Source: Verrucomicrobia bacterium UBA1727
GTDB taxonomy: Bacteria; Verrucomicrobiota; Kiritimatiellia; RFP12; UBA1067
Direction of reading: 5' to 3'
Assembly: GCA_002315875.1 (NCBI GenBank)
Contig: DCIL01000075.1
Span: forward strand, 10,575 to 25,475
DNA length: 14,901 bases
The number at the start of each line of letters is the position of its first letter. Positions within the stretch are counted from its first letter, which is position 1. The notes under the pieces were generated by a model. It saw only the letters and a program-made list of their open reading frames with translations. It was not told where the DNA came from and searched no databases. The translations under genes were made by a program, and so were the position numbers. This document shows, one piece after another, positions 1-7,168 of the stretch.

Positions 1-1
1 C

Positions 2-547
2 ATCATGGCGCACATCAACACGCCCAAGCATCGTCCCCAGTTCGCCACCGTTCGCTACAAGATTTTCTCCATTCCCGAGAAGTGCGAGCCCCACGGCAAG
101 GTCGTCAGGCACTCGCTTGCCGCGGACGCGCTCAAGAGCGCGATCGAAGTGATCGAGATGCGGCGCAAGGACGCGGAGAAGGGCATTGAAGACTCTGAAG
201 TGCTCGTCGTTGCTGGACGCGGCGTGCGTCAGCCTGCAGATCTTGAGATGCTTGAGAAGCTTGCGAAGATTCTGGGGGGACGTCTCGCCACCACACGTGC
301 GGTGGTCGAAGCAGGTTGGGTCGATGCGAAGCTGCAGATCGGACTTTCCGGGCGCACGGTTAAGCCGAAGCTGATCATCACCTGCGGCGTTTCGGGCGCG
401 ATTCAGTTCGTGGCCGGCATGCAGGGCGCGGAGACGATCGTTGCGATCAACAGTGATCCGAAGGCGTCCATCTTCAAGGTCGCGCACGTCGCGCTCGTCG
501 GCGATCTCTATACGATAGTTCCGGAACTCATCAGTCGTTTAAAGTAA
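2..547 (+). CDS. etfA: Electron transfer flavoprotein alpha subunit, C-terminal part (5' end outside window)
   Basis: ETF alpha pairs with ETF beta and holds FAD, passing electrons between acyl-CoA-type dehydrogenases and other carriers. The visible part is about 181 residues against roughly 320 for the family. The reading frame is open to the window edge, and the first residues resemble the interdomain ETF segment (HRPQ.ATVR), so the Met at position 5 is internal. The C-terminal FAD domain is clear: VAGRGV near residue 70, a TTRAVVEAGW segment near 97, SGRTVKPKLIITCGVSGAIQ near 115-134, AINSDPKASIFKVA near 147 and the final VGDLYTIVPEL. The usual GISGAIQH motif reads GVSGAIQF here, so the His near the flavin is Phe. 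The next gene starts 21 bases after the stop codon. The family call is secure; the electron partner cannot be told from this window. Confidence 0.93.
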   Translation: MMAHINTPKHRPQFATVRYKIFSIPEKCEPHGKVVRHSLAADALKSAIEVIEMRRKDAEKGIEDSEVLVVAGRGVRQPADLEMLEKLAKILGGRLATTRAVVEAGWVDAKLQIGLSGRTVKPKLIITCGVSGAIQFVAGMQGAETIVAINSDPKASIFKVAHVALVGDLYTIVPELISRLK

Positions 548-568
548 GTCATGAGGAACAATCATGCC

Positions 569-2095
569 ATGAAAAAGAACATCATATCCATCGGTTGCCT
601 GGTAATCTGCCTTTCAAGCTGTTTTGCCGCGGAGTTGCGGGTTGAGCGTCGCAAGCCGCTGACGGCGAATGTCGGCGTCGTTTCAGTAGGTCTCGACACG
701 TACTGGAAGCAATGTCCCGGGCTGCTCGGTGACATGATCAAGAAGGAGGACGTCTTCGTCAGAAAGTGCGAGGCCCATCAGGTTAAGGTCACGCGCTTCG
801 GTATGTCGGACAATCCCGTCGCCGCCAAGGCGATGATTCCCGCGATGAAGGCGGCCGATCTCGATGTCCTTTTCGTGGACATGGTGACGTATGCGACGAG
901 CTCGACCTTCGCCCCGTTCGTGCGCGAGCTCAATTGTCCGATCGTCCTTTTCGCCTTGCAGCCGGATGACAAGCTCGACTACGAACACGCGACCATCTAC
1001 AAGCAGCTTTTGAATGACGATCTTTGCAGCGTGCCCGAGTTCACGGGGGTCGCCGAACGCTACGGCAAGCCGGTCGCTGATGTCGTTATCGGCAAGCTCG
1101 AGGGCGATGCGCGTGCGGATGAGGAGATCCGTCAGTGGTGCGCCGTCGCGCATGTCCTGCACGATCTTCGCCGCGCGCGCATCGGACTTATGGGACACGT
1201 CCTCGAGGCGATGTACGACATGCAGGTCGACCCGACGGCCGTCTCGCGCACGTTCGGCTGTCATGTGACCTTGTGCGAGCCGGACGAGATCGTGCCGCTT
1301 TATCAGAATCCAGATGCCGCGGCGGTAGACGCGATGAAGAAGCGCATCCTCTCGTTCTTCGATACTCCCGATCCCGTGAGCGATCCGTGGACGGAGAAAC
1401 TGACGGCGCATGACCTCGAGGTGGCGGCGAAGGCGGCCGTGGCGCTTGAGGGCTTCGCGGCCAAGCGCAATCTTGATGGTTTCGCCTACTACTACGAGGG
1501 ACAACCCGGCACGGTGACGCGCGAACTCGTCACGAACTTCATCGTCGGCAATTCTCTCCTTACGGCGGCAGGTTTTCCGATGTGCGGCGAGTTCGATCTC
1601 AAGAACTGCGTCGCGATGATGATCTTCGACCGACTGGAGATCGGCGGCAGCTTCGCGGAGTTCCATCCGATCGACTTCGAACGCGACACGGTGCTCGTCG
1701 GACATGACGGACCTCATCACCTCAACATCGCGCAGTCAAAGCCGGTCCTCCGTTCGCTCAAGAAGTATCACGGCAAGCCGGGCAAGGGTGCGGGTGTCGA
1801 GTTCAATATCAAGGAGGGTCCGATCACGATGATGTCCCTCGGCCTCAAGCGCGACGGCACGTTCAAGTTCATCGTCGCCGAGGGCGAGTCGCTCAAGGGA
1901 CCGATTCCTCCGACCGGCAACACGAACACGCACGGCAGGTTCCTGCCGGACGTACGCACGTTCCTCCGTCGCTGGTCGCTTGCAGGCCCTACTCATCACT
2001 TCGCGCTCGGCATCGGTCATCATGCTGCGGAGCTGAAGAAGCTGGGTCGTGCGCTCGGCATCGAGGTCGAAATCGTGACCCCGGAGGCAAAGTGA
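569..2095 (+). CDS. L-arabinose/L-fucose isomerase-fold protein with lipoprotein signal
   Basis: This 508-residue protein resembles the L-arabinose isomerase family, which interconverts aldoses and ketoses using a divalent metal. By eye, the E. coli AraA metal and catalytic residues have counterparts: Glu341 (CGEFD), Glu364 (GSFAEFH), His379 (LVGHDG) and His477 (GPTHHFA), followed by the typical C-terminal helix and strand LKKLGRALGIEVEIV. The start at 569 is preferred over the in-frame ATG at 551 because GAGGAA at 553-558 is well placed for it. The N-terminus MKKNIISIGCLVICLSSC has a positive end, a hydrophobic core and an LSSC lipobox (Cys18), so export or lipidation is predicted. That is unusual because sugar isomerases are normally cytoplasmic. 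It lies 1 base before the glycosidase gene and probably shares its transcript. The substrate is unknown, and a non-isomerase role for the exported fold is possible. Confidence 0.8.
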   Translation: MKKNIISIGCLVICLSSCFAAELRVERRKPLTANVGVVSVGLDTYWKQCPGLLGDMIKKEDVFVRKCEAHQVKVTRFGMSDNPVAAKAMIPAMKAADLDVLFVDMVTYATSSTFAPFVRELNCPIVLFALQPDDKLDYEHATIYKQLLNDDLCSVPEFTGVAERYGKPVADVVIGKLEGDARADEEIRQWCAVAHVLHDLRRARIGLMGHVLEAMYDMQVDPTAVSRTFGCHVTLCEPDEIVPLYQNPDAAAVDAMKKRILSFFDTPDPVSDPWTEKLTAHDLEVAAKAAVALEGFAAKRNLDGFAYYYEGQPGTVTRELVTNFIVGNSLLTAAGFPMCGEFDLKNCVAMMIFDRLEIGGSFAEFHPIDFERDTVLVGHDGPHHLNIAQSKPVLRSLKKYHGKPGKGAGVEFNIKEGPITMMSLGLKRDGTFKFIVAEGESLKGPIPPTGNTNTHGRFLPDVRTFLRRWSLAGPTHHFALGIGHHAAELKKLGRALGIEVEIVTPEAK

Positions 2096-2096
2096 G

Positions 2097-5000
2097 ATGA
2101 CGAGCGTATTTCTGCTTTTGGCTTCTTTGTGGACGTCGTTCCTGAATCCGCCGGACTCGGCGAAGCCGTGGTGCTATTACTGGTGGATCAACGGACACGT
2201 CGACGAGAAGACGATCACCGCCGACCTGGAATCGATGCGCGGACTGGGGTTCGGCGGAATCCTGCTCTTCGATTCCCGCGGTTATTGGGATGACGATGAC
2301 GAGCATGTGATCAATCCGAAGGCCGAGCTCGTATGGGGTTCCTCGCGTTGGTACGATCTCGTCGAGCACACGTTGCGCGAATGTGCGCGGCTGAAGCTTG
2401 AATTCACGATGAATGCCTCTGCCTCGGGTGGAGAGCTCAACGGCTTTACGAACGGCGTCAAATACGTGTCGGACATCTCCGACAGGAAAGAGGTCGCCGC
2501 ACATCTCGATCGCGTAGTCGGTCCGCTCCTCAAGCGTTGTCCCGAGCTTGTCGGCACCACGTTCACCCACGTCTATTCCGTCAGCTACGAAGGCAAGGTG
2601 CGCAAGGGTGCGACTTGGGACATCATCAAGGATGCGTTCTATGGGACGATGCGCGACTGGGCGCATGCGAAGGGACTCAAGGTCTATTCGGAGTCCGGCG
2701 GACCCTGGTGTCACGATGCAGTCGAAGCGCTGATGAACACCGATCAGCTGGCGATGCTTTCGTTTAACGATTTTCCCCAGGGTGAATTCTGGCCGCTGGA
2801 GGAAAACGCCTTTTCTCCGCTTTCGCGACACGCGAACGCGAATGCGCGCTTCTTCATGCGCGGACCAGTCCTTGCCGCCAGGCGTGCGGGACTGCCGATC
2901 GTCTCCATTGAGGCCTTCACTCACATGCAGCACCACTGGTCCGTAGATCCCGCCTTTCTCAAGCCCCTTGCGGATCAGGCGTTTGCCGACGGCATAAATC
3001 GCATCGTCTGGCATACCTTTACCGCCTCACCGGAGAAGTTCGGCGTTCCCGGAGCTGAATACTTCGCAGGCTCGCACATCAACCGCAATGTGACCTGGCA
3101 GCGCGAAGCGGCTCCGTTCGTCCGTTATCTCGCTCGTTGTTCCCATCTGCTCAGGCAAGGCGATTATGTCGATGACGGATCGTTTCGCAATGTCTCGACC
3201 AATTACTACGACTGGGGACGTTACCGCAGGAATCCGAAAGCGCAGTTCACGACGATTCACCGACGGACGACGGAAGGCGATCTCTTCTTCGTCGCCGGCG
3301 AAGGAAAGGGCGATTTCGTGTTTCCAGCGAGCGGTCCGGCCGAGATCTGGGACGCCGTCGCGGGCGTGCGGAGTCCAATCAAGGGCGAGGCCGTGGCCGG
3401 AGGAACGCGCGTCAAGCTCGACCTCCCGATCGGAGGAAGCTGTTTCGTTGTGTTCGGTGCAAAGAATCGTCCGCGTGACGACGGCGCATCTGCCGCGGAG
3501 TGCAAGTACACGACGCGCCTTGAAATCACGGGACCCTGGCAACTCAGCTTCGCGTATCATCCCGGCATCGCCGCTCGTCCGCCGCAGCCTGTCGTGTTGG
3601 ACGGCCTCGTAGATTTCACGACGCGCGAGGACCTGAAGTATTTTTCGGGAACGGCGACATATCGCACGTCGTTCAAGATCGACACGCTCGTGGGTAAGGC
3701 GCGGCTTTCGCTCGGCAAGGTGCCGTCGGGGCTCGCCCACGTCTGGGTCAATGGCGTAGATTGTGGGACGGTCTGGTGCGAGCCGTGGACATGCGATGTG
3801 TCCAAGGCGATTTGCCAAGGGCGGAACGAGTTGAGGATCGACTACATCAACAACTGGTACAATCGTCTCGTCGGCGATTGCATGCTTCCTGAGGCCGAAC
3901 GCGTGACGCGATCGACAATCCATTACTGGACGAAGCCGCGTACCGGCGATCCGAAGAACCTGTGGTCCATCCGTCCGACGATCTATTCCGGGTATTCCGT
4001 TTCCGATCCGTTGCAGCCGTCGGGACTCCTCGGACCGCTCGAATTGTCGATGGCAGAGTTTCATCCGTGCACCGTGCGCGGGCGCACGCAACCGAATGCC
4101 TGGGTGGTCGCGAACAGTGGACAGATCGCCAGGGCTGACGAGAACGGACGATACGAGATCACGCTGCCGGCCCAGGGAGTGTACTGCCTTAAGGCGATGG
4201 CGGACGGTTTTGATGAGGCGACGCGTCCGTGGCTGGAGGTTCCAGCGAAGGGCGATGTCGACCTGCCGCTCTGGGCGTTGCCGAATCCCGCGCGCCGCGT
4301 CGTGCACGGTAATCTCGGACATCCCGCACAACTCAAGGTCTACGATTCCGGAAAACCGATTCGCGGCTTCGATCTGGCCGGTATCGAAGTCGGCTCGCAC
4401 AAGGCGCCCAAGGGTGTGTGGCATCATCGCAATGAGTTCTTCTGGACGCTGGGCGAATACTGTTTCACCGCGACCGGTGAGGTGAAAATCGTAGAGTCGA
4501 CGGACTTTCCCGAGCTGCGCAAGCGCGGATGGTACAAGGGCGACTTCCATGCGCATGTCATCCACGGCGAGAATTTCTACCATGCGAACCTCCAGCAGAT
4601 GAATCTTGTTTGCCGCGCCGAGAAATTCGATTGGATCTATCTCTCCGGACACCATGCTAATGACGGATTCCCGGTCGATAACGTGAAGCTCGCGGAATAT
4701 CTTTCGGACGGACATCTCTTTCTGCGCGTCAACAACGAGTTTCCGAAGAACATCTACGGACATTTCGGAAACCTGAATGTTCCGCCGCTGACGACGCGGG
4801 ATTACGGTCCCGATTACGATATTGACAAGGTGACCGACCTCGAGTTGTCCGAGCGACTGATCTACTCGCGCGGCGGACTTGCCATTCCAGTGCATCCGCT
4901 CTATGGTGATGTCGTCCGCATCGACAAGAAGACGGGACGCAAGACGTACGGAATGATCAACAACGAACTCGTTCTATGGCTCTTGTGTCGTCCCGAGCTC

Positions 5001-5687
5001 GTACCGGTCGTGGACTTTTTCTACTTCCCCGAAGATCGTGCCGAGCAGTTCTGGTATCGTCTTCTGAATCGCGGGTATACGCTTGGTTGCTCGGCTTCGA
5101 GTGACGCGGCGTTCGATGTCGGACACACTCCCGGCAGTTCTCAGGGCACCTTCGCGAAACTGGACCGCGTTGACGGTCTTTCGATCGTCGAGGCCTTCAA
5201 ATCTGGGCGCACGATGGTTTCGTATTTCGGCAATGCCGTTCTCATAGAGGTTGAGGGTCAGCCGAGCGGAAGCAAGTTCATGCCCAGCAAGCAGAAGCGC
5301 CGGATGACGGTTGATGCCTACGCCGCGCCTGGCGGTAAGTTTCTTCTGCGCGTCGTGCGTAATGGCAAGACGTTCGCAGAGCGTACCTTCGTGGCGCCGG
5401 ACGACGGCAGGTTCTCCTTCGATGCCGATATCGTCGAGGAAGACAATGCCTGGTACGTGGCTACGCTTCGCCAGCTCTTCGACAAACGGCCTTCGGTCAT
5501 CAGATCCGCCGCCTCACCCATTTATTTCCGCGGACCCGATTTCAAGCCGCCTGAAGTGATCCCGATGCCGCGTCCGCTCCCTGCGAACATCAAGGAGCGG
5601 CTTTTGTACCTTACTCCTTCCGAGACGGATACTGACGCCTGGTACGACGAGCTCAAGCGGTTGCTCACACTTCCGTATTCGAGATGA
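2097..5687 (+). CDS. Multidomain protein: GH106-like glycosidase fused to CehA/McbA-type PHP metallohydrolase
   Basis: This is one uninterrupted 1196-residue frame. Residues about 10-440 resemble GH106 (alpha-L-rhamnosidase) catalytic domains: NPPDSAKPWCYYWWINGHV, GFGGILLFD, YSESGGPW (Glu199), GEFWP (Glu230), SIEAFTH (Glu272), a PG..Y..GSHINRNVTW segment and RCSHLLRQGDYVDD. Residues about 475-650 look like a galactose-binding-type beta sandwich (HVWVNGVDCGTVW). About 655-725 resembles a carboxypeptidase-regulatory-like domain. Residues about 808-1030 match the CehA/McbA branch of PHP hydrolases: GWYKGDFHAH (His818, His820), Glu881, His889, VHP (His933) and SSDA (Asp1003). A further beta domain follows. 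GGAGG at 2083-2087 supports the ATG at 2097. The N-terminus is hydrophobic but lacks a basic residue, so export is only possible. Rhamnoside cleavage is inferred; the PHP substrate is unknown. Confidence 0.8.
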   Translation: MTSVFLLLASLWTSFLNPPDSAKPWCYYWWINGHVDEKTITADLESMRGLGFGGILLFDSRGYWDDDDEHVINPKAELVWGSSRWYDLVEHTLRECARLKLEFTMNASASGGELNGFTNGVKYVSDISDRKEVAAHLDRVVGPLLKRCPELVGTTFTHVYSVSYEGKVRKGATWDIIKDAFYGTMRDWAHAKGLKVYSESGGPWCHDAVEALMNTDQLAMLSFNDFPQGEFWPLEENAFSPLSRHANANARFFMRGPVLAARRAGLPIVSIEAFTHMQHHWSVDPAFLKPLADQAFADGINRIVWHTFTASPEKFGVPGAEYFAGSHINRNVTWQREAAPFVRYLARCSHLLRQGDYVDDGSFRNVSTNYYDWGRYRRNPKAQFTTIHRRTTEGDLFFVAGEGKGDFVFPASGPAEIWDAVAGVRSPIKGEAVAGGTRVKLDLPIGGSCFVVFGAKNRPRDDGASAAECKYTTRLEITGPWQLSFAYHPGIAARPPQPVVLDGLVDFTTREDLKYFSGTATYRTSFKIDTLVGKARLSLGKVPSGLAHVWVNGVDCGTVWCEPWTCDVSKAICQGRNELRIDYINNWYNRLVGDCMLPEAERVTRSTIHYWTKPRTGDPKNLWSIRPTIYSGYSVSDPLQPSGLLGPLELSMAEFHPCTVRGRTQPNAWVVANSGQIARADENGRYEITLPAQGVYCLKAMADGFDEATRPWLEVPAKGDVDLPLWALPNPARRVVHGNLGHPAQLKVYDSGKPIRGFDLAGIEVGSHKAPKGVWHHRNEFFWTLGEYCFTATGEVKIVESTDFPELRKRGWYKGDFHAHVIHGENFYHANLQQMNLVCRAEKFDWIYLSGHHANDGFPVDNVKLAEYLSDGHLFLRVNNEFPKNIYGHFGNLNVPPLTTRDYGPDYDIDKVTDLELSERLIYSRGGLAIPVHPLYGDVVRIDKKTGRKTYGMINNELVLWLLCRPELVPVVDFFYFPEDRAEQFWYRLLNRGYTLGCSASSDAAFDVGHTPGSSQGTFAKLDRVDGLSIVEAFKSGRTMVSYFGNAVLIEVEGQPSGSKFMPSKQKRRMTVDAYAAPGGKFLLRVVRNGKTFAERTFVAPDDGRFSFDADIVEEDNAWYVATLRQLFDKRPSVIRSAASPIYFRGPDFKPPEVIPMPRPLPANIKERLLYLTPSETDTDAWYDELKRLLTLPYSR

Positions 5688-5699
5688 TTGTGTTATAAT
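5671..5699 (+). promoter_or_regulatory. Predicted extended -10 promoter for the envelope gene cluster
   Basis: TATAAT at 5694-5699 is preceded by TG at 5691-5692, giving an extended -10 element (TGTTATAAT). A weak -35 candidate, TTCCGT, lies at 5671-5676 with a 17-base spacer. It sits across the end of the preceding gene, whose stop codon is at 5685-5687, and about 38 bases before the next ATG. No comparable element separates the genes downstream, so it may drive the run of genes up to 10665. Confidence 0.6.
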
Positions 5700-5736
5700 A
5701 CGTGCAACTAAATCATAATTAAAGGAGACATGACAG

Positions 5737-6075
5737 ATGCGTAAGATCGTATTTGCATTGTTGGCGATGCTGGCGATTAATTCAGTTGCCGCGGAAGCGA
5801 AGATAGTTAATGAGCGTGTCTGCACACGGCAGGGCTGCATGACCGAATGGACGCCTTTCGCGCTCACGTTGTGCGGTCCGGTGGGGTTGCCCTGGGGCGA
5901 TTGGAACGTGAAGGGCCTGCAGATCGGGCTTTTCAACAGCGTCTACGAACTTTCCGGACTTCAGATCGGTGTCGTCAACATTGCCGATCGCGCCCGTGGA
6001 ATGCAGATCGGAGTGGTGAACGTGATATCGTCCGACGATTGCGCGTTTCTGCCGATCGTCAACTGGAGCTTCTGA
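5737..6075 (+). CDS. Small exported protein with LQIGVVN-type 14-residue repeats
   Basis: This 112-residue protein has a clear signal peptide (MRKIVFALLAMLAINSVAAEA), probably cleaved at VAA or AEA. The mature part holds three back-to-back 14-residue units starting at Gly60, Gly74 and Gly88: GLQIGLFNSVYELS, GLQIGVVNIADRAR and GMQIGVVNVISSDD. It ends in PIVNWSF. Repeats of this GxQIGxxN kind occur in many predicted surface or secreted proteins of gut and host-associated bacteria, where they are thought to form beta structure. The biochemical role is unknown. AAAGGAG at 5721-5727 sits 9 bases before the chosen ATG. An ATG at 5730 would give only four residues. It is the first gene after the promoter at 5694. 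The export call is strong and the function is open. Confidence 0.75.
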   Translation: MRKIVFALLAMLAINSVAAEAKIVNERVCTRQGCMTEWTPFALTLCGPVGLPWGDWNVKGLQIGLFNSVYELSGLQIGVVNIADRARGMQIGVVNVISSDDCAFLPIVNWSF

Positions 6076-6088
6076 AGGAGGAATGATT

Positions 6089-7165
6089 ATGAAGAAACTC
6101 ATGACAGCAATTGCGGCGGTTTTCGCATGCGGACTTTCCCTTGCGCAGGAGAATGTAGCTCCGGCTAAACCTGCGGCAGCAGCACCTGAACTTAAGAAGG
6201 TCGCTGTTTTCGTCAAGAACAATACGAATGTCCGAGGCATGGACGACGAGGTGGACGGCATTCGCGACCGTCTTGCCGCCGCGATGGCCGAGGTTGATGG
6301 TTTCTCCGTTCTTGACTCTTCGCAGATTGCGGATACCTTCCGCAAGTACAAGGTGACGGTGAATGACGAGAAGGCGGGTGTCTATTCCGGCATCTTCACT
6401 GGCGGCTCGGTTCCGACCGTGGCGCGGATGATCGGCTGCGATTACATCGTTACCGCTTCGATCATCGGCGCCAATGCAATGCGGCGCAATGTCGGTGGAA
6501 CGCTCGCAACGGTCTTCAATCTCCGCATCGCGCTCAAGGTCATGGACTCAACCGGTGCGAGCGTCTACGGCATTCCGGTGCGTCCCTACACCTTTCCCGC
6601 TACCGATGCTGTAGATGATCCGATGAACTACTACAACCTCCTGCTTGATCGTTGGGCGACCGAGGCCACGTCCGCATTGGCGACGCGGGCTCCGAAATGG
6701 CGCAAGCCGTCCGCCGCTGAGACCGAGCTCGTATCCTTCGAGGTGCGCACCACCATCGACAGCACTCTTAATGAGCTCGAGTCGCAGACGAGGGGTGCGA
6801 AGGGTGAGCAGCTTACCGAACTTCGCAAGGTTGTCGGCGGGGTTACGGTGGAGCTGGACGGAGCCGTCATCGGGTCCGCGCCGAATACGTTCAAAGCCAC
6901 GAAGGGACTCCACCAGCTCTGTGTGCGTCGCGATTGGATGAAGCCCTACACTGCGACCGTCAACATTCAGGAAGGCATGGTGCTGCAGGTGGCGCTTGAG
7001 ATGTCCGCTGAAGGCGTGACCAAATGGGGTTCGCTTGAAGGACTCCGTGCGGGTCTCGCCCGCGAATATGCGCGCGCGGCGATGGAGCGTGGCGTCAAGG
7101 TCAATGTCGACACGAAGAATTGGCGCGATATCGGTGGTGGTCCTGCAATCAAGGTCGAGAAGTAA
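6089..7165 (+). CDS. Exported CsgG/LpoB-like protein with C-terminal PEGA-like domain
   Basis: This is a predicted 358-residue periplasmic or outer-membrane-associated protein. The start at 6089 is chosen over the ATG at 6083 because AAGGAGG at 6075-6081 is 1 base from 6083 but 7 bases from 6089. The signal peptide MKKLMTAIAAVFACGLSLAQ probably ends at SLA-Q. Cys14 lacks a good lipobox, so signal peptidase I is more likely. Residues about 35-200 have the alternating pattern of CsgG/LpoB-type domains: KKVAVFVKNNT, a DGFSVLDSSQIADTF segment, GCDYIVTASIIGA and NLRIALKVMDSTG. Residues about 250-310 (VTVELDGAVIGSAPNTF ... GLHQLCVRRDWMKPY) look like a PEGA beta domain. It directly precedes the COG3014, YcfL and LpoB genes, so a shared outer-membrane lipoprotein role is likely. 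The exact function is unknown. Confidence 0.65.
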   Translation: MKKLMTAIAAVFACGLSLAQENVAPAKPAAAAPELKKVAVFVKNNTNVRGMDDEVDGIRDRLAAAMAEVDGFSVLDSSQIADTFRKYKVTVNDEKAGVYSGIFTGGSVPTVARMIGCDYIVTASIIGANAMRRNVGGTLATVFNLRIALKVMDSTGASVYGIPVRPYTFPATDAVDDPMNYYNLLLDRWATEATSALATRAPKWRKPSAAETELVSFEVRTTIDSTLNELESQTRGAKGEQLTELRKVVGGVTVELDGAVIGSAPNTFKATKGLHQLCVRRDWMKPYTATVNIQEGMVLQVALEMSAEGVTKWGSLEGLRAGLAREYARAAMERGVKVNVDTKNWRDIGGGPAIKVEK

Positions 7166-7168
7166 CTG

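Noticed and set aside
551..568. Upstream in-frame ATG of the isomerase-like gene
   Set aside because: It would put six polar residues before the signal peptide, and it overlaps the GAGGAA that serves as ribosome binding site for the ATG at 569.
3027..4895. Open frame of 622 codons on the - strand inside the glycosidase gene
   Set aside because: It lies wholly opposite a well-supported + strand gene. Its product is Arg/His-rich without a recognisable domain, and no ribosome binding site or promoter is seen. Such frames arise from the codon bias of GC-rich genes.
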